The notes beneath the pieces were generated by a model, which saw nothing but the letters and a program-made list of their open reading frames with translations, did no database searches and was not told the DNA's origin. Positions 10,085-20,770 of a stretch of 64,000 bases of DNA are shown here, in pieces. Where the stretch lies: positions 1,047,314 through 1,111,313 of the forward strand of contig JAMPIW010000007.1 in assembly GCA_040183005.1 (NCBI GenBank), given 5' to 3'. Numbering within the stretch: the stretch's first letter is position 1; the number at the start of each line of letters is the position of its first letter. The DNA is from Gammaproteobacteria bacterium. Lineage in GTDB: Bacteria; Pseudomonadota; Gammaproteobacteria; Ga0077554; Ga007554. The position numbers and the translations under genes are program-made.

Positions 10085-10156
10085 TGTTATCACCCTTTTA
10101 AGTCCATGTTTCTTCCGATAGCAGGGGCGGTTGGCCCATCTATTCTGAACACACGC

Positions 10157-10978
10157 CTACGCCTGCTTGACAGCCCACACCATTTTTATAGCATCCGCAG
10201 TGGCCTGCACATCATGGGTACGGATAATAGAGGCCCCCTGCCAAACCGCAAGCGCCGCCAGGGCAACACTGCCATGGAGACGTTGCTCCACCGGCTTGCC
10301 TAGCACCGCTCCAATCATGGATTTTCGCGATACACCCACAACCAGGGGCAACGCCAGATCACGGAGAGCGTCCAAATGTTTAAACAGGCGCAGATTATGC
10401 CCCAAAGCCTTGCCAAACCCAAAACCCGGATCGACCAAAAGCCGCGCGCGGGGAATACCCGCCGCCACACAGGCATGGATCCGTTCGACCAAAAAGGACC
10501 CCACCTCTGCGACCACATCGTTATAGTGAGGGCAGTGCTGCATGACGCGCGGCTCGCCCTGCATATGCATCAGGCATACCGGCACGCAGGCTTGCGCCGC
10601 AGCCTGTAGCGCACCTTCTTCTCTAAGCGCTCGGACATCATTGATCAAACCGGCCCCTGCGGCCACCGCCGCACGCATAACTTCGGGCTTGCTGGTATCT
10701 ATGGATACAATAATCGGGAGTTCTCGTGAAATAATTTCAATGACAGGAATAACCCGATCCAACTCTTCCTGAACAGAAACGGGAGCAGCACCAGGACGGG
10801 TCGATTCGCCGCCCACGTCGATAATCGCCGCACCCTCTTCGACCATCCGCCGCGCCCCGGCGAGTGCAGTTTGCGCGGACAAAAAAATACCCCCGTCCGA
10901 GAAGGAATCGGGGGTGACATTGAGTATTCCCATCACCTGGGGCTGATTGAGATCGAGCAGCTTCCCGGTAAAATCCAT
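10157..10978 (-). CDS. folP: Dihydropteroate synthase
   Basis: Condenses p-aminobenzoate with dihydropterin pyrophosphate in folate synthesis; the sulfonamide target. The protein carries VMGILNVTPDSFSDGG, GGESTRPGA, the SIDTSKPEVM segment and the LLVDPGFGFGKALGHNL and GVSRKSMIG signatures. I choose ATG at 10978 (273 residues), since family members begin a few residues before the VMGILN motif. A GTG at 11026 would add 16 residues encoded across a strong hairpin. It lies just after ftsH, as in most gammaproteobacteria. Confidence 0.95.
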   Translation of the reverse strand: MDFTGKLLDLNQPQVMGILNVTPDSFSDGGIFLSAQTALAGARRMVEEGAAIIDVGGESTRPGAAPVSVQEELDRVIPVIEIISRELPIIVSIDTSKPEVMRAAVAAGAGLINDVRALREEGALQAAAQACVPVCLMHMQGEPRVMQHCPHYNDVVAEVGSFLVERIHACVAAGIPRARLLVDPGFGFGKALGHNLRLFKHLDALRDLALPLVVGVSRKSMIGAVLGKPVEQRLHGSVALAALAVWQGASIIRTHDVQATADAIKMVWAVKQA

Positions 10979-10999
10979 TGTATAAACAGGCTTTGGCGC

Positions 11000-11024
11000 G
11001 GGGGCAAGTTTCAAACCTGCCCCC
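11000..11024. other. Strong hairpin between ftsH and folP
   Basis: A 25-bp nearly perfect inverted repeat (GGGGGCAAGTTT facing AAACCTGCCCCC) lies just after the ftsH stop and before the folP ATG. No T-run follows on either strand, so it looks like an mRNA stability or attenuation element in the operon, not a classic terminator. Confidence 0.5.
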
Positions 11025-11033
11025 ACACTGAGA

Positions 11034-12956
11034 CTAATGTTGGCCTGCCGGCCCGCCTATCGTGCCATCCGCGGGCTTGCCACCCTCGCTGGAAGCTTCC
11101 GCACTGGCACCACGCCCGGAACTAGACCCGGAGTCTTCACCCCAGTCCTTCGGCGCACGCGGCTCTTTGCCTGCCATGATATCGCCAATCTGCTCGGCAT
11201 CAATGGTCTCGTACTTGATCAGCGCGGCAGCCATGGCATGCAGCTTGTCCATATTTTCGGTGAGTATCCGTCTGGCACGCTCGTAGTTGCGGTCGACAAT
11301 CATGCGAATTTCCCCGTCGATGGTATGCGCGGTTTCATCCGAGACCCCTTTGTGCTGCGTTACGGAACGACCCAAGAACACCTCGCCTTCTTCCTCGGCA
11401 TACGTCAACGGACCAAGCTTCTCGGACAGGCCCCACTTGGTCACCATGCTGCGGGCAAGTTCGGTAGTACGCTGAATATCATTGCTGGCGCCGGTCGTAA
11501 CCGCCTCCGACCCGAAGATCAATTCCTCGGCAACCCGCCCGCCGAACATGCTGGAAATCTGACTTTCCAGGCGTTGTTTGCTATAGCTGTAACGATCCTC
11601 GGTCGGCAGGAACATGGTTACACCCAAAGCCCGGCCGCGTGGAATGATGCTCACTTTATGCACGGGGTCATGGGCGGGCACACTCAAGCCCACGATGGCA
11701 TGGCCTGCCTCGTGATAGGCAGTGAGCTTTTTCTCTTCGTCGTTCATCACCATGGAGCGGCGTTCCGCACCCATCATGATTTTGTCTTTGGCCTTCTCGA
11801 AGTCGTTCATACCCACGGTGCGGCGATTGGAGCGCGCCGCAAACAGAGCAGCCTCATTCACCAGGTTGGCAAGATCGGCGCCGGAGAAGCCCGGCGTGCC
11901 ACGCGCAATGATCGCCGGTTTGACATCATCATCAATCGGCACCTTGCGCATATGCACTTTAAGCACCTGCTCGCGGCCACGCACATCGGGCAACGGCACC
12001 ACCACCTGGCGGTCGAAGCGGCCGGGACGCAGCAAAGCGGGATCCAGCACGTCTGGGCGGTTGGTGGCAGCGATCACGATCACGCCCTCACTGCCTTCGA
12101 AACCATCCATTTCAACCAACAACTGATTAAGGGTCTGCTCGCGCTCGTCATGCCCGCCACCCAAACCGGCGCCGCGATGACGGCCCACAGCATCAATTTC
12201 GTCGATGAAGATGATGCACGGCGCATGTTTCTTGCCCTGCTCGAACATGTCGCGCACTCGCGCCGCGCCGACACCGACGAACATCTCCACGAAGTCCGAA
12301 CCGGAAATCGAGAAGAACGGCACCTTGGCCTCGCCTGCGATAGCCTTGGCCAGCAGCGTCTTACCAGTACCGGGCGAACCTACCATCAACACGCCGCGTG
12401 GGATCTTTCCACCGAGCTTCTGGAACTTGCTGGGGTCGCGCAAAAACTCGACCAGCTCAGCCACTTCTTCCTTGGCCTCTTCCACGCCCGCGACATCCGC
12501 GAAGGTTACTTTGACCTGATCTTCACCCATCATCCGAGCGCGGCTGCGACCGAATGACATGGCGCCACGGCCGCCACCGCCGCCACCCTGCATCTGGCGC
12601 ATAAAGAAAATCCACACGCCAATCAGCAGCAACATCGGGAACCAGGAGATAAACATCTGCATGAGCACACCCTGCTGCTCTTGCGGACGGGCCTGGATGA
12701 CTACGCCCTTGTTGAGCAAATCACCAACCAGGCCGGGGTCGCCGGGGCTATAGGTGACGAATTTCTCGCCACTCTGATATATACCCTGGATAGTGCGCCC
12801 TTCGATCACGACCTTCTGGACATTACCCTGCTTTACATCCGCGATAAACTGCGAATAGGCAAGCTGCGCCGAGGCAACCTGAGGTGGGCCAAAATTGTTA
12901 AACACCGACACCAGGATGACGGCAATCACCACCCATAAGATTATATTCTTTGCCAT
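11034..12956 (-). CDS. ftsH: ATP-dependent zinc metalloprotease FtsH
   Basis: Membrane-anchored hexameric AAA+ protease that degrades LpxC, sigma-32 and misfolded membrane proteins. The 640-residue protein has two membrane segments (about 5-22 and 101-119) flanking a periplasmic domain. The AAA module has Walker A GSPGTGKT (about 193-200) and Walker [12 protein letters not shown], followed by the second region of homology. The zinc site is HEAGH (about 416-420), and the C-terminal tail is low-complexity Gly/Ser. Walker A has Ser where many family members have Pro, a harmless variant position. ATG at 12956 gives the canonical MAKNIILW start; an in-frame GTG lies three codons earlier. Confidence 0.97.
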   Translation of the reverse strand: MAKNIILWVVIAVILVSVFNNFGPPQVASAQLAYSQFIADVKQGNVQKVVIEGRTIQGIYQSGEKFVTYSPGDPGLVGDLLNKGVVIQARPQEQQGVLMQMFISWFPMLLLIGVWIFFMRQMQGGGGGGRGAMSFGRSRARMMGEDQVKVTFADVAGVEEAKEEVAELVEFLRDPSKFQKLGGKIPRGVLMVGSPGTGKTLLAKAIAGEAKVPFFSISGSDFVEMFVGVGAARVRDMFEQGKKHAPCIIFIDEIDAVGRHRGAGLGGGHDEREQTLNQLLVEMDGFEGSEGVIVIAATNRPDVLDPALLRPGRFDRQVVVPLPDVRGREQVLKVHMRKVPIDDDVKPAIIARGTPGFSGADLANLVNEAALFAARSNRRTVGMNDFEKAKDKIMMGAERRSMVMNDEEKKLTAYHEAGHAIVGLSVPAHDPVHKVSIIPRGRALGVTMFLPTEDRYSYSKQRLESQISSMFGGRVAEELIFGSEAVTTGASNDIQRTTELARSMVTKWGLSEKLGPLTYAEEEGEVFLGRSVTQHKGVSDETAHTIDGEIRMIVDRNYERARRILTENMDKLHAMAAALIKYETIDAEQIGDIMAGKEPRAPKDWGEDSGSSSGRGASAEASSEGGKPADGTIGGPAGQH

Positions 12957-13092
12957 ATCACTCACGTGTGCGCCTCTGCTTTAAGAGAAATACAGTATAT
13001 ATCAACCTAACACTGGCCATAATGCATTTATCAGACCATGCGTTTTTCGCCACTAATCTGGCGATCTGTTATGCCTTTTTATAAGAACCATT

Positions 13093-13713
13093 TCAGCCAA
13101 GATAGTTCCTCGCCAGCACATACACTTCGCGGCTACCGGGCCGCGACGCTTTGGGTTTGCGGATCAGCACTTTTTGAAACAAGGGCTGAATCTCCTTATG
13201 GAAGGCATCAAAACCGCTGCCCTGAAACACCTTCACCAAGAAATCCCCCCCTGGGGCCAGAACTTTACGCGCCATATCCAATGCCAGCTCGGCAAGATAC
13301 ATCGCACGCGGCTGATCAACCGAAGCCATACCAGTTATATTAGGCGCCATATCGGAAATTACAAGCCCCACGTTACGGCCTTCGACCATTTCGAGCAGCT
13401 TGTCAAATACCTCCTGCTCACGAAAATCACCTTGCAGAAAATCAACGCCAGCTAGGGCTTCCATCAACAGGATGTCCGTGGCAATCACCTTGCCCTTATC
13501 CCCTACAGCTTTCACGGCTATTTGCGACCAGCCCCCCGGCGCCGCTCCCAGGTCGACTACCGTCATCCCTGGCCGCAGTATGTGGTCGCGCTCGTTGATT
13601 TCGAGCAGCTTATAAGCTGCTCGGGAACGATAGCCATCCTGCCACGATTTCTTGACGTAGGCGTCAACAAAATGCTCTTTCAGCCAGCGGCTGCTGCTTT
13701 TACTCCTGGCCAT
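13093..13713 (-). CDS. rlmE: 23S rRNA (uridine-2552-2'-O)-methyltransferase
   Basis: RlmE (RrmJ/FtsJ) methylates the ribose of U2552 in the 50S A-loop using SAM. The 206-residue protein has [10 protein letters not shown], the RSRAAYKL segment carrying the first catalytic Lys, the SAM site [12 protein letters not shown], the Asp in VISDMAPN, and [11 protein letters not shown] with the later catalytic Lys. ATG at 13713 has GGA five bases upstream; a farther in-frame Met lacks one. It precedes ftsH on the same strand as in E. coli, and its start overlaps the end of a small membrane-protein gene by 14 bp. Confidence 0.95.
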   Translation of the reverse strand: MARSKSSSRWLKEHFVDAYVKKSWQDGYRSRAAYKLLEINERDHILRPGMTVVDLGAAPGGWSQIAVKAVGDKGKVIATDILLMEALAGVDFLQGDFREQEVFDKLLEMVEGRNVGLVISDMAPNITGMASVDQPRAMYLAELALDMARKVLAPGGDFLVKVFQGSGFDAFHKEIQPLFQKVLIRKPKASRPGSREVYVLARNYLG

Positions 13714-13990
13714 AATTCCGGCGTTCATTATATTGATTGGATTGCACCCTGGTCAGCACACGCCGCGTGCGGAAAACAATCCACACCATCCCTACGCACC
13801 CATACCCACCCATCAGAAGGAGCTGGGCCATCGGGTTGGCCGTGATTCGCCCCTGCGCCAGCCACAGTAGCACACCGACGCAGCATATGACTGCCAACTC
13901 AAGCTTTACGGCATTCATCGGGCTGGGCGCCACCATGAAGCCGCTTCTGCGTTGTGATATACTGCTCCGCTTATTATTATCTTTGGCCAT
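13700..13990 (-). CDS. Small two-span membrane protein of unknown function
   Basis: A 96-residue protein with a basic, hydrophilic N-terminus, two hydrophobic segments (about 28-46 and 55-74) and a charged tail, so a likely inner-membrane hairpin protein. I do not recognise the family. Its stop region overlaps the rlmE start by 14 bp, and its ATG is only 11 bp from the divergent yhbY ATG, so the promoters for both must lie inside the opposite gene. A GTG 18 bp upstream is an alternative start. Confidence 0.6.
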   Translation of the reverse strand: MAKDNNKRSSISQRRSGFMVAPSPMNAVKLELAVICCVGVLLWLAQGRITANPMAQLLLMGGYGCVGMVWIVFRTRRVLTRVQSNQYNERRNYGQE

Positions 13991-14001
13991 CGATACTTTA
14001 T

Positions 14002-14295
14002 ATGTCACTTACTGAGAAAAACAAACGTTATTTGCGGACACTCGGCCATAAATTAAAGCCGGTGATTATCATTGGAAATGCCGGTCTGACGGAGGCCGTG
14101 CTCAAGGAAACCGGGCTGGCTCTGAACCATCATGAGCTAATCAAGATCCGGGTGAACGCTGCCGACCGCGCCGCCCGTGACCATATGATAGATGAAATCT
14201 GTAGCAGCACACACGCCACGCTGATTCAACGCATCGGCCATATTGCACTGATTTATCTGCGCAATAAAGACAAGCCGCTTATCACCGTCACCTGA
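14002..14295 (+). CDS. yhbY: CRM-domain ribosome-associated RNA-binding protein YhbY
   Basis: A 97-residue single CRM-domain protein that binds pre-50S particles and helps ribosome assembly in E. coli. The N-terminus MSLTEKNKRYLRTLGHKLK, the GNAGLTEAVLKE segment and the GHIALIYLRNKD C-terminus match YhbY closely. The start at 14002 is set by this similarity; an upstream in-frame ATG would add 16 unrelated residues. It is divergent from rlmE-ftsH, the usual gammaproteobacterial layout. Confidence 0.92.
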   Translation: MSLTEKNKRYLRTLGHKLKPVIIIGNAGLTEAVLKETGLALNHHELIKIRVNAADRAARDHMIDEICSSTHATLIQRIGHIALIYLRNKDKPLITVT

Positions 14296-14303
14296 AGATA
14301 GGG

Positions 14304-14338
14304 TGCCTGGTGGATTGCGCAAACCCACCGGGCATTTT
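14304..14338. terminator. Rho-independent terminator after yhbY
   Basis: TGCCTGGTGGATT pairs with AACCCACCGGGCA (two wobble pairs) around a short loop and is followed by TTTT on the plus strand. It lies between the convergent ends of yhbY and the DUF4149-type gene. Confidence 0.6.
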
Positions 14339-14361
14339 GGCTTACTCTTCGCCGTATCACG

Positions 14362-14841
14362 TTAAAGGGTATACCTGGAGGGCCGCCTGCCACCTGGACC
14401 TGCGATCACCAGCCCCAACCCCAGCAGGCTGGTCGCCATATACAGTATTGATGAAATGCCGTGCAATCGCCCAAAGCTCGCTGTCTGGGCGCTGCCTTCA
14501 ACCAGACCATGGGCTTTGAGATCCTGCATCATCGGCTGCAGAACAAAGAAGCTCACGGCAATAAACACCAGCATGGCGGACAACATCCACACCCGCCAGG
14601 CACGCAGCCATTTGTCACCCGCCCGGTACACTGCACCGATCAGCAATAAAACACCGAGCACCAAACCTATCATGCTGATGATGCTGAACATTTTTCCGGC
14701 AAGCTCACCTGCCAGCTGCCGGTCATTCAACATGTTAAACAACACCGGCACGGCCAGGTAACCGATGGCCCACAGGCCGCCGACCCACAGGGTCAGCATA
14801 ATTTTTTCACCGACGAGTGCAAAACGCGCCGCGCGGCTCAT
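14362..14841 (-). CDS. DUF4149-type four-span membrane protein
   Basis: A 159-residue integral membrane protein with about four hydrophobic spans (roughly 15-35, 50-70, 82-103 and 127-147), resembling DUF4149/TMEM205-like proteins. The [15 protein letters not shown] opening span and the [15 protein letters not shown] segment before the last span are typical. Function unknown. Its ATG overlaps the greA stop by 4 bp (ATGA), so it is the last gene of the carA-carB-greA transcript. Confidence 0.75.
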   Translation of the reverse strand: MSRAARFALVGEKIMLTLWVGGLWAIGYLAVPVLFNMLNDRQLAGELAGKMFSIISMIGLVLGVLLLIGAVYRAGDKWLRAWRVWMLSAMLVFIAVSFFVLQPMMQDLKAHGLVEGSAQTASFGRLHGISSILYMATSLLGLGLVIAGPGGRRPSRYTL

Positions 14842-15314
14842 ATATATTTTACGGCCGCAATCTCATACTCGATTTCACCGCCGGGCGCACGCACCACGGC
14901 GATGTCGCCCTCTTCCTTGCCAATCAGGGCGCGGGCGATGGGAGAGCTGATCGATATCTTGCCTTGCTTGATGTCGGCCTCCAGATCACCCACAATCTGG
15001 TAAGTCACTTCGTCGCTGGTTTTGACATTCACCAGGCCCACCGTGGTGCCGAAAACGATCCTGCCATTGGCATTCACTGTCGCAACATCAATGATCTGGG
15101 CGTTGGAAAGCTGGCCGTCAATTTCGGAGATGCGCCCTTCAATAAAACTTTGCTGCTCCTTGGCGGCGGCATATTCGGCGTTTTCCTTCAGGTCACCGTG
15201 CGCGCGGGCCTCGGCGATGGCCTGGATAACGCGCGGCCTTGCAACGCTCTTCAATTCCTGCAGCTCTTCGCGCAATTGCTGCGCGCCTTTCGCTGTCATC
15301 GGTACTTTGCTCAT
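14838..15314 (-). CDS. greA: Transcription elongation factor GreA
   Basis: Binds the RNA polymerase secondary channel and rescues backtracked complexes by stimulating transcript cleavage. The 158-residue protein has an N-terminal antiparallel coiled coil with the acidic tip in [16 protein letters not shown] and a C-terminal FKBP-like domain ending [16 protein letters not shown]. Its ATG overlaps the carB stop by 4 bp, so translation is probably coupled to carB. The carAB-greA order is common in gammaproteobacteria. Confidence 0.96.
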   Translation of the reverse strand: MSKVPMTAKGAQQLREELQELKSVARPRVIQAIAEARAHGDLKENAEYAAAKEQQSFIEGRISEIDGQLSNAQIIDVATVNANGRIVFGTTVGLVNVKTSDEVTYQIVGDLEADIKQGKISISSPIARALIGKEEGDIAVVRAPGGEIEYEIAAVKYI

Positions 15315-18300
15315 GCTGTTATATTTCTCCCGAGTAATTCCTGATGCAGATCCTGTAAACGATTCACCGCTCGATCATCCGGCTGTTGCAAGGCCAGACA
15401 AGTCGCCCAGGCACCGGCCAGCGTGGTGCTGTGGGTGACCTTGTGCTGCAACGCGGCGCGGCGAATTTCATAGGAATCCGCAATCGCCTGCTTGCCTTCA
15501 GTAGTGTTGATAATAAGGCTGATTTCGTCGTTTTTAATCATATCGACAATGTGAGGTCGACCCTCGGCAACCTTGTTTACTTTAATGCAAGGTACGCCCT
15601 CGCCTTCCAGGATCTTCGCTGTGCCGCGGGTAGCGAGCACCTTGAAACCAAGCGCCACGAGGTCGCGCGCCACTGCCGCCACGCGAGGCTTGTCGGCCTC
15701 ACGCACGCTGATAAAAGCACGGCCACCGCGCGGCAGGGTAATGCCCGCCGCCTCCTGTGACTTGGCGAACGCTTCGGCGAAACTGCGTCCTATGCCCATC
15801 ACCTCGCCCGTGGATTTCATTTCCGGCCCCAGAATCGGATCGACGCCAGGGAATTTGATGAATGGGAACACCGCCTCTTTGACGGAATAGTAATCTGGAA
15901 TCACTTCCTTGGTAACCCCTTGGCTGACCAGACTGCGCCCTACCATACAGCGCGCTGCGATTTTGGCCAGGGGCAAACCTGTCGCCTTGGAGACATAAGG
16001 GACGGTACGGGAAGCGCGCGGGTTAACCTCGAGGACGAAAACCTTGCCTCCCTGAATGGCGAATTGAACATTCATCAGACCCACCACGCCGAGCGCGGAG
16101 GCCATCTGGCGGATCTGTTCGCGCAGCTCATCCTGAATTTCGGCACCCAGGCTATAGGGTGGCAGCGAGCACGCCGAGTCACCGGAATGCACGCCGGCCT
16201 GCTCGATATGCTCCATGATGCCGCCGATCAGCACGTCCACCCCGTCGCTGATGGCATCCACATCCACCTCAGTGGCATCATCCAGGAAGCGGTCGAGCAG
16301 CACGGGGGAATCGTTGGAGACCTTCACGGCGTCGCGCATGTACCGGCGCAGGTCGTCTTCGTTGTAGACAATCTCCATGGCGCGTCCGCCCAATACATAG
16401 GAAGGCCGCACCACCAGCGGATAGCCGATCTGCTTTGCCAACTCCACTGCCGCCTCGGGATGGCGAGCAGTGCGGTTCGGCGGCTGGCGCAGCCCCAGCG
16501 TGTTGATCATCTGCTGGAAGCGCTCACGATCTTCGGCAATGTCGATGCAATCCGGCGTGGTGCCGATTATTGGGGCGCCGGCAGCCTCCAGGGCGCGCGC
16601 CAGCTTGAGCGGCGTCTGCCCGCCGTATTGCACGATCACGCCCTTGGGCTTTTCCACGGCGATGATTTCAAGCACATCTTCTAAGGTAAGCGGCTCGAAG
16701 TACAGGCGGTCCGAGGTGTCGTAATCGGTAGAGACGGTCTCGGGGTTGCAGTTCACCATGATGGTTTCATAGCCATCCTCGCGCAGGGCGAACGCGGCGT
16801 GGACGCAACAATAGTCAAATTCGATGCCCTGCCCGATGCGGTTGGGTCCGCCACCGAGCACCATGATCTTGTCTCGGGAAGTGGGTGCGGCCTCGCACTC
16901 TTCCTCATAAGTGGAATACATGTACGCCGTGGCCGAGGCAAATTCAGCAGCGCAGGAATCCACACGTTTGTATACCGGACGCACGCCCAGCGCATGACGC
17001 CGCGCGCGGAACTCGTTCTCGCTGACACCCAGCAGCGCAGCCAGACGGCGGTCGGAAAAACCCTTGCGCTTGAGCGCGAAGACACGCGCCTTATCAAGCC
17101 TTGATTGCCCCGAAGCACGCACCTCCGCCTCGGCCTTGATTAGATCCTCAATCTGCGCAAGGAACCAGGGGTCAATCTGGCTCAGCTCATGGATCTCCTC
17201 AGAGGACAAGCCGGCACGGAAGGCGTCACCCACAAACCAGATGCGATCCGGTCCCGGCGTGCGCAGCTCGTTACGGATGCGGTCAATGGACTCCGGAAAG
17301 GTAAGATCAAGTTTTTCGTTCAACCCGTCCGCCCCGGTCTCCAGTCCGCGTAGCGCCTTTTGCAGCGATTCCTGGAAGGTGCGGCCTATCGCCATCACCT
17401 CGCCCACCGACTTCATCTGGGTGGTGAGGCGCTGGTCGGCCTTGGGAAATTTTTCGAAGGTGAAACGCGGCACTTTGGTTACAACATAGTCGATGGATGG
17501 CTCGAACGACGCCGGGGTGGCGCCGCCAGTGATCTCATTGCGCAACTCATCCAGGGTGTAACCCACCGCGAGCTTGGCTGCCACCTTGGCGATAGGGAAA
17601 CCGGTGGCCTTGGAGGCCAGCGCCGAGGAACGCGATACGCGCGGGTTCATCTCGATGACGATCATGCGCCCGTCGTGGGGATTAATGGCGAACTGCACAT
17701 TGGAACCACCGGTATCGACGCCGATCTTGCGCAGCACGGCGATGGAGGCATCGCGCAGCAGCTGATATTCCTTGTCAGTCAAGGTCTGGGCGGGGGCAAC
17801 GGTGATGGAATCACCCGTATGCACACCCATCGGATCGAAGTTCTCGATGGAACAGATGATGATGCAGTTGTCCTTGCGGTCACGCACCACCTCCATCTCG
17901 AACTCCTTCCAGCCGAGCAGCGATTCCTCGATGAGCAGCTCTTTGGTCGGTGAAAGGTCCAGCCCACGCTCGCAGATCTCGACAAATTCCTCGCGGTTAT
18001 AGGCGATGCCGCCGCCACTACCACCCATCGTGAACGAGGGACGGATGATGGTGGGGAAGCCGATCTGCGCTTGCACCTGCAATGCCTCTTCCATGCTGTG
18101 AGCAATCGCAGCACGCGCACTGTTGAGGCCGATGTCGCGCATGGCGTGGCGGAAGCGGTCGCGGTCTTCGGCCATATCAATGGCGTCGCGTGAGGCGCCG
18201 ATCATCTCCACGCCGTATTTTTCCAGCACGCCCTCGCGCACTAGGTCGAGTGCGCAGTTGAGAGCAGTCTGCCCGCCCATGGTGGGCAATAGCGCGTCGG

Positions 18301-18547
18301 GGCGTTCCTTTTCAATGATGCGGGCAACCACCTGCCAGGTGATGGGCTCGATATAGGTGGCGTCGGCCGTCTCCGGATCGGTCATGATGGTGGCCGGGTT
18401 GGAGTTGATCAACACCACGCGGTAACCTTCCTCGCGCAATGCCTTGCAGGCCTGAGCGCCGGAATAATCGAACTCGCAAGCCTGACCGATCACGATGGGT
18501 CCGGCGCCGATGATTAAAATCGTCTTGATGTCAGTACGTTTTGGCAT
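15311..18547 (-). CDS. carB: Carbamoyl-phosphate synthase large subunit
   Basis: Synthesises carbamoyl phosphate from bicarbonate, two ATP and ammonia channelled from CarA, feeding arginine and pyrimidine synthesis. The 1078-residue protein has two homologous ATP-grasp halves (carboxy-phosphate half about 1-400, carbamate half about 555-935). Signatures [20 protein letters not shown] near the N-terminus and [17 protein letters not shown] at the second half are clear, and a C-terminal MGS-like allosteric domain follows. Full length for the family. It overlaps greA by 4 bp and lies about 80 bp after carA. Confidence 0.98.
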   Translation of the reverse strand: MPKRTDIKTILIIGAGPIVIGQACEFDYSGAQACKALREEGYRVVLINSNPATIMTDPETADATYIEPITWQVVARIIEKERPDALLPTMGGQTALNCALDLVREGVLEKYGVEMIGASRDAIDMAEDRDRFRHAMRDIGLNSARAAIAHSMEEALQVQAQIGFPTIIRPSFTMGGSGGGIAYNREEFVEICERGLDLSPTKELLIEESLLGWKEFEMEVVRDRKDNCIIICSIENFDPMGVHTGDSITVAPAQTLTDKEYQLLRDASIAVLRKIGVDTGGSNVQFAINPHDGRMIVIEMNPRVSRSSALASKATGFPIAKVAAKLAVGYTLDELRNEITGGATPASFEPSIDYVVTKVPRFTFEKFPKADQRLTTQMKSVGEVMAIGRTFQESLQKALRGLETGADGLNEKLDLTFPESIDRIRNELRTPGPDRIWFVGDAFRAGLSSEEIHELSQIDPWFLAQIEDLIKAEAEVRASGQSRLDKARVFALKRKGFSDRRLAALLGVSENEFRARRHALGVRPVYKRVDSCAAEFASATAYMYSTYEEECEAAPTSRDKIMVLGGGPNRIGQGIEFDYCCVHAAFALREDGYETIMVNCNPETVSTDYDTSDRLYFEPLTLEDVLEIIAVEKPKGVIVQYGGQTPLKLARALEAAGAPIIGTTPDCIDIAEDRERFQQMINTLGLRQPPNRTARHPEAAVELAKQIGYPLVVRPSYVLGGRAMEIVYNEDDLRRYMRDAVKVSNDSPVLLDRFLDDATEVDVDAISDGVDVLIGGIMEHIEQAGVHSGDSACSLPPYSLGAEIQDELREQIRQMASALGVVGLMNVQFAIQGGKVFVLEVNPRASRTVPYVSKATGLPLAKIAARCMVGRSLVSQGVTKEVIPDYYSVKEAVFPFIKFPGVDPILGPEMKSTGEVMGIGRSFAEAFAKSQEAAGITLPRGGRAFISVREADKPRVAAVARDLVALGFKVLATRGTAKILEGEGVPCIKVNKVAEGRPHIVDMIKNDEISLIINTTEGKQAIADSYEIRRAALQHKVTHSTTLAGAWATCLALQQPDDRAVNRLQDLHQELLGRNITA

Positions 18548-18602
18548 AGAAAATCAGTTACAAGGTCAAGTAACGAGTAGCAAGAGGAAAACGATGTGGT
18601 TT

Positions 18603-18637
18603 TTACTTGTAACTTGCAACTTGAAACTTGTCACTTG
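18603..18637. repeat. Heptanucleotide tandem repeat in the carA-carB gap
   Basis: Five consecutive 7-bp units of the form NNACTTG on the plus strand (CAAGTNN on the coding strand) start inside the last carA codons and run into the spacer. A copy of GTTACAAG at the carB side is complementary to CTTGTAAC here, so the transcript could fold. Confidence 0.7.
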
Positions 18638-19752
18638 TTACCTCTCATGAGATCAATAAAGTAGTCGAACAGCGGTGCAGCATCGTGCGGGCCAGGACTT
18701 GCCTCGGGGTGTCCTTGAAAACTGAAGACGGGCCTGTCGGTGTGATGGATGCCCTGTAGAGAGCCATCGAACAGCGAGCGGTGCGTAGCGCGCAACGTGG
18801 GGGGCAGGCTGGCGTCGTCCACTGCGAAACCGTGATTCTGGCTGGTGATCATCACCCGCCCGGTAGCCAGATCCTGCACCGGGTGGTTGGCGCCATGGTG
18901 GCCAAATTTCATTTTCAGGGTTTTTGCGCCGCAGGCCAGGGCCAGCAGTTGGTGCCCGAGACAGATACCAAATACCGGCACACCTGTTTCGACAATCACC
19001 TGAATCGCAGCAATGGCGTAATCGCACGGCGCCGGATCGCCCGGCCCGTTGGAGAGAAACACACCGTCCGGCTTCATGGCCAGCACTTCAAACGCGGGGG
19101 TCTGTGCCGGCACCACTGTGACACGGCATCCGCGATCCACCAGCATGCGCAGTATGTTGTACTTGACGCCATAATCATAGGCCACCACATGGAAACGCGC
19201 CTCGGGAATAGCGGATGCGCCGCCTAGAGTCCAGCTTCCACGCTCCCAGCGATAAGGCACCTCGGTAGTGACCACCTTGGCCAAATCCAGGCCGTTCATT
19301 CCCGGGAAAGCGCGCGCGGCATCGAGCGCTGCCGCTTCGTTGGCATCCCCCGCCATGATGCAGCCGCTCAAGGCGCCCTTTTCACGAAGCAAGCGCGTCA
19401 AACGCCGGGTGTCGATACCCGCAATGCCAACCACCTGCTGTCTGCGCAGGTAGGCATCCAGTGCCTCCTGAGAGCGCCAACTGCTCGCCAGCAGCGGCAG
19501 ATCGCGTATTACCAGGCCGCTGGCCATCACTTTCGAGGACTCTTCATCCTCACTGTTGGCGCCGGTGTTGCCAATGTGCGGATAGGTGAGAGTGACGATC
19601 TGTTTACAATAAGAGGGATCGGTGAGAATTTCCTGATAGCCGGTGATGGCGGTATTGAATACCACCTCCCCCGTCGACTGCCCCTCAATACCAATGGACT
19701 CACCCCAAAACAGGCTGCCATCTTCCAGGGCTAACAGGGCTTGATGCCGCAA
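18631..19752 (-). CDS. carA: Carbamoyl-phosphate synthase small subunit
   Basis: Glutamine amidotransferase subunit that hydrolyses glutamine and channels ammonia to CarB. The protein has the [17 protein letters not shown] start, the [20 protein letters not shown] motif, and a class I glutaminase triad with the nucleophile in [13 protein letters not shown] and the histidine in [12 protein letters not shown] prefer a TTG start at 19752 (373 residues), since GGAGG lies five bases upstream and homologues begin just before ALLxLEDG; a GTG at 19764 is the alternative. No carA-type attenuator is evident. It shares an operon with carB. Confidence 0.95.
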   Translation of the reverse strand: MRHQALLALEDGSLFWGESIGIEGQSTGEVVFNTAITGYQEILTDPSYCKQIVTLTYPHIGNTGANSEDEESSKVMASGLVIRDLPLLASSWRSQEALDAYLRRQQVVGIAGIDTRRLTRLLREKGALSGCIMAGDANEAAALDAARAFPGMNGLDLAKVVTTEVPYRWERGSWTLGGASAIPEARFHVVAYDYGVKYNILRMLVDRGCRVTVVPAQTPAFEVLAMKPDGVFLSNGPGDPAPCDYAIAAIQVIVETGVPVFGICLGHQLLALACGAKTLKMKFGHHGANHPVQDLATGRVMITSQNHGFAVDDASLPPTLRATHRSLFDGSLQGIHHTDRPVFSFQGHPEASPGPHDAAPLFDYFIDLMRGNK

Positions 19753-19891
19753 AACTACCTCCACATCAGACGCGCGAAACGGGGGGAGACCAGGCTAAAA
19801 CCCCTCCCACCGCTGCAATAATTACTATTATTAATCGGATGAATTCTACTTTACCAGGCCCCTTGCTGTCTATGACATTCACCCAGTCTTC

Positions 19892-20335
19892 TCAGAAGCT
19901 GAGCAGCTTCAACCCCCACTCCGGCCCACCCTTTCCGCGCAACATTACAAACAGCGGCCTGCCCTGTGTGCGCCAGAACTCCACAGACGCATCCAGAATT
20001 TCCAGAGCGGTCTCGAACTGATCCGGGACCTGTTCGGCAAAAACATCGAAATGATCGTACAAAATCACGTAACCTGGCGCTTCACGCCAGGAAAGGTCGG
20101 TGAGACAGTCTTCCAGCGCGTCCCAGTTACCGCCGAAATAATCAGGGAAATCCATGGCGCGGGCAATCTGACCCAGAAATTGCTCTTTGCCAAGGACGCC
20201 CTCTCCTTCCAGGTAAAAAAAAGCGTAGCCACAACGCTCAACTTCTTTTTCAATATCCACCACAGCTATCGCCGTATCAAGCAAATACATCCCGGCAGCT
20301 TCACTATCACGCAAAAACAATGACAAGCCGTTCAT
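19892..20335 (-). CDS. Barstar-family RNase inhibitor
   Basis: A 147-residue protein whose central part (IARAMDFPDYFGGNWDALEDCLTDLSW, about residues 57-83) is the barstar signature that binds and blocks barnase active sites. The C-terminal half is beta-rich, as in barstar. It has no signal peptide, so it acts in the cytoplasm. It begins 3 bp after the stop of the barnase-type RNase gene, making a toxin-immunity pair. The start is ATG. About 50 residues longer than Bacillus barstar, mostly at the N-terminus. Confidence 0.85.
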   Translation of the reverse strand: MNGLSLFLRDSEAAGMYLLDTAIAVVDIEKEVERCGYAFFYLEGEGVLGKEQFLGQIARAMDFPDYFGGNWDALEDCLTDLSWREAPGYVILYDHFDVFAEQVPDQFETALEILDASVEFWRTQGRPLFVMLRGKGGPEWGLKLLSF

Positions 20336-20338
20336 AAA

Positions 20339-20770
20339 CTACTCCTTGATCCGCCTGAAAGTGCTGTAGTGATCACTTGTATAGTAAAGCTCACCACCCA
20401 TCCCGGCGATAATGCGCCGGGCGCCACGGTCGCGGGAACCGGGCGTCTTGACAGTATATTCCTTGTAATAGCCGCGCTCACGCGAGGGCAGGCGCCTTTC
20501 CCGGTTACCGAAGGTCGAGCCGTCCTTGCCATAGGGGAATGGCCCACCCTGCTGGATGAGTTTCAGCGTCTCGCGCGCTTCAGGAGGAAGATCGCTGGCG
20601 ACAATAACGCCCAAACCTTGCGGCTTGGCTGCGTTATCACCAAAAAAATTAAAAGCCAACTGGTGTTGGTCATTCGCACCGGCCACCGCAGGGTGCAGCC
20701 CTACAGCCAGCAACAAAACAGCCGACAACAACCACAGTGCGATGGCGCGCCCTACTCCTCGACGCTCCAT
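20339..20770 (-). CDS. Secreted barnase-type (T1/N1) ribonuclease
   Basis: A 143-residue exported guanyl-preferring endoribonuclease. A signal peptide covers about residues 1-30 (cleavage near AVAGA). The mature part carries the barnase-like core FGNRERRLP, GYYKEYTV (Glu104, equivalent to the general base), RDRGARRI (substrate-phosphate arginines) and TSDHYSTF (His134, general acid). It overlaps the diguanylate cyclase gene by 19 bp and is followed 3 bp later by barstar. In such pairs the inhibitor protects the cytoplasm before export; the target, nutrient RNA or competitor cells, cannot be told from sequence. Confidence 0.88.
   Translation of the reverse strand: MERRGVGRAIALWLLSAVLLLAVGLHPAVAGANDQHQLAFNFFGDNAAKPQGLGVIVASDLPPEARETLKLIQQGGPFPYGKDGSTFGNRERRLPSRERGYYKEYTVKTPGSRDRGARRIIAGMGGELYYTSDHYSTFRRIKE

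Noticed and set aside
11037-12557. 506-codon open frame opposite ftsH
   Set aside because: Antisense shadow of a highly conserved gene in GC-rich DNA; no motif or ribosome site supports it.
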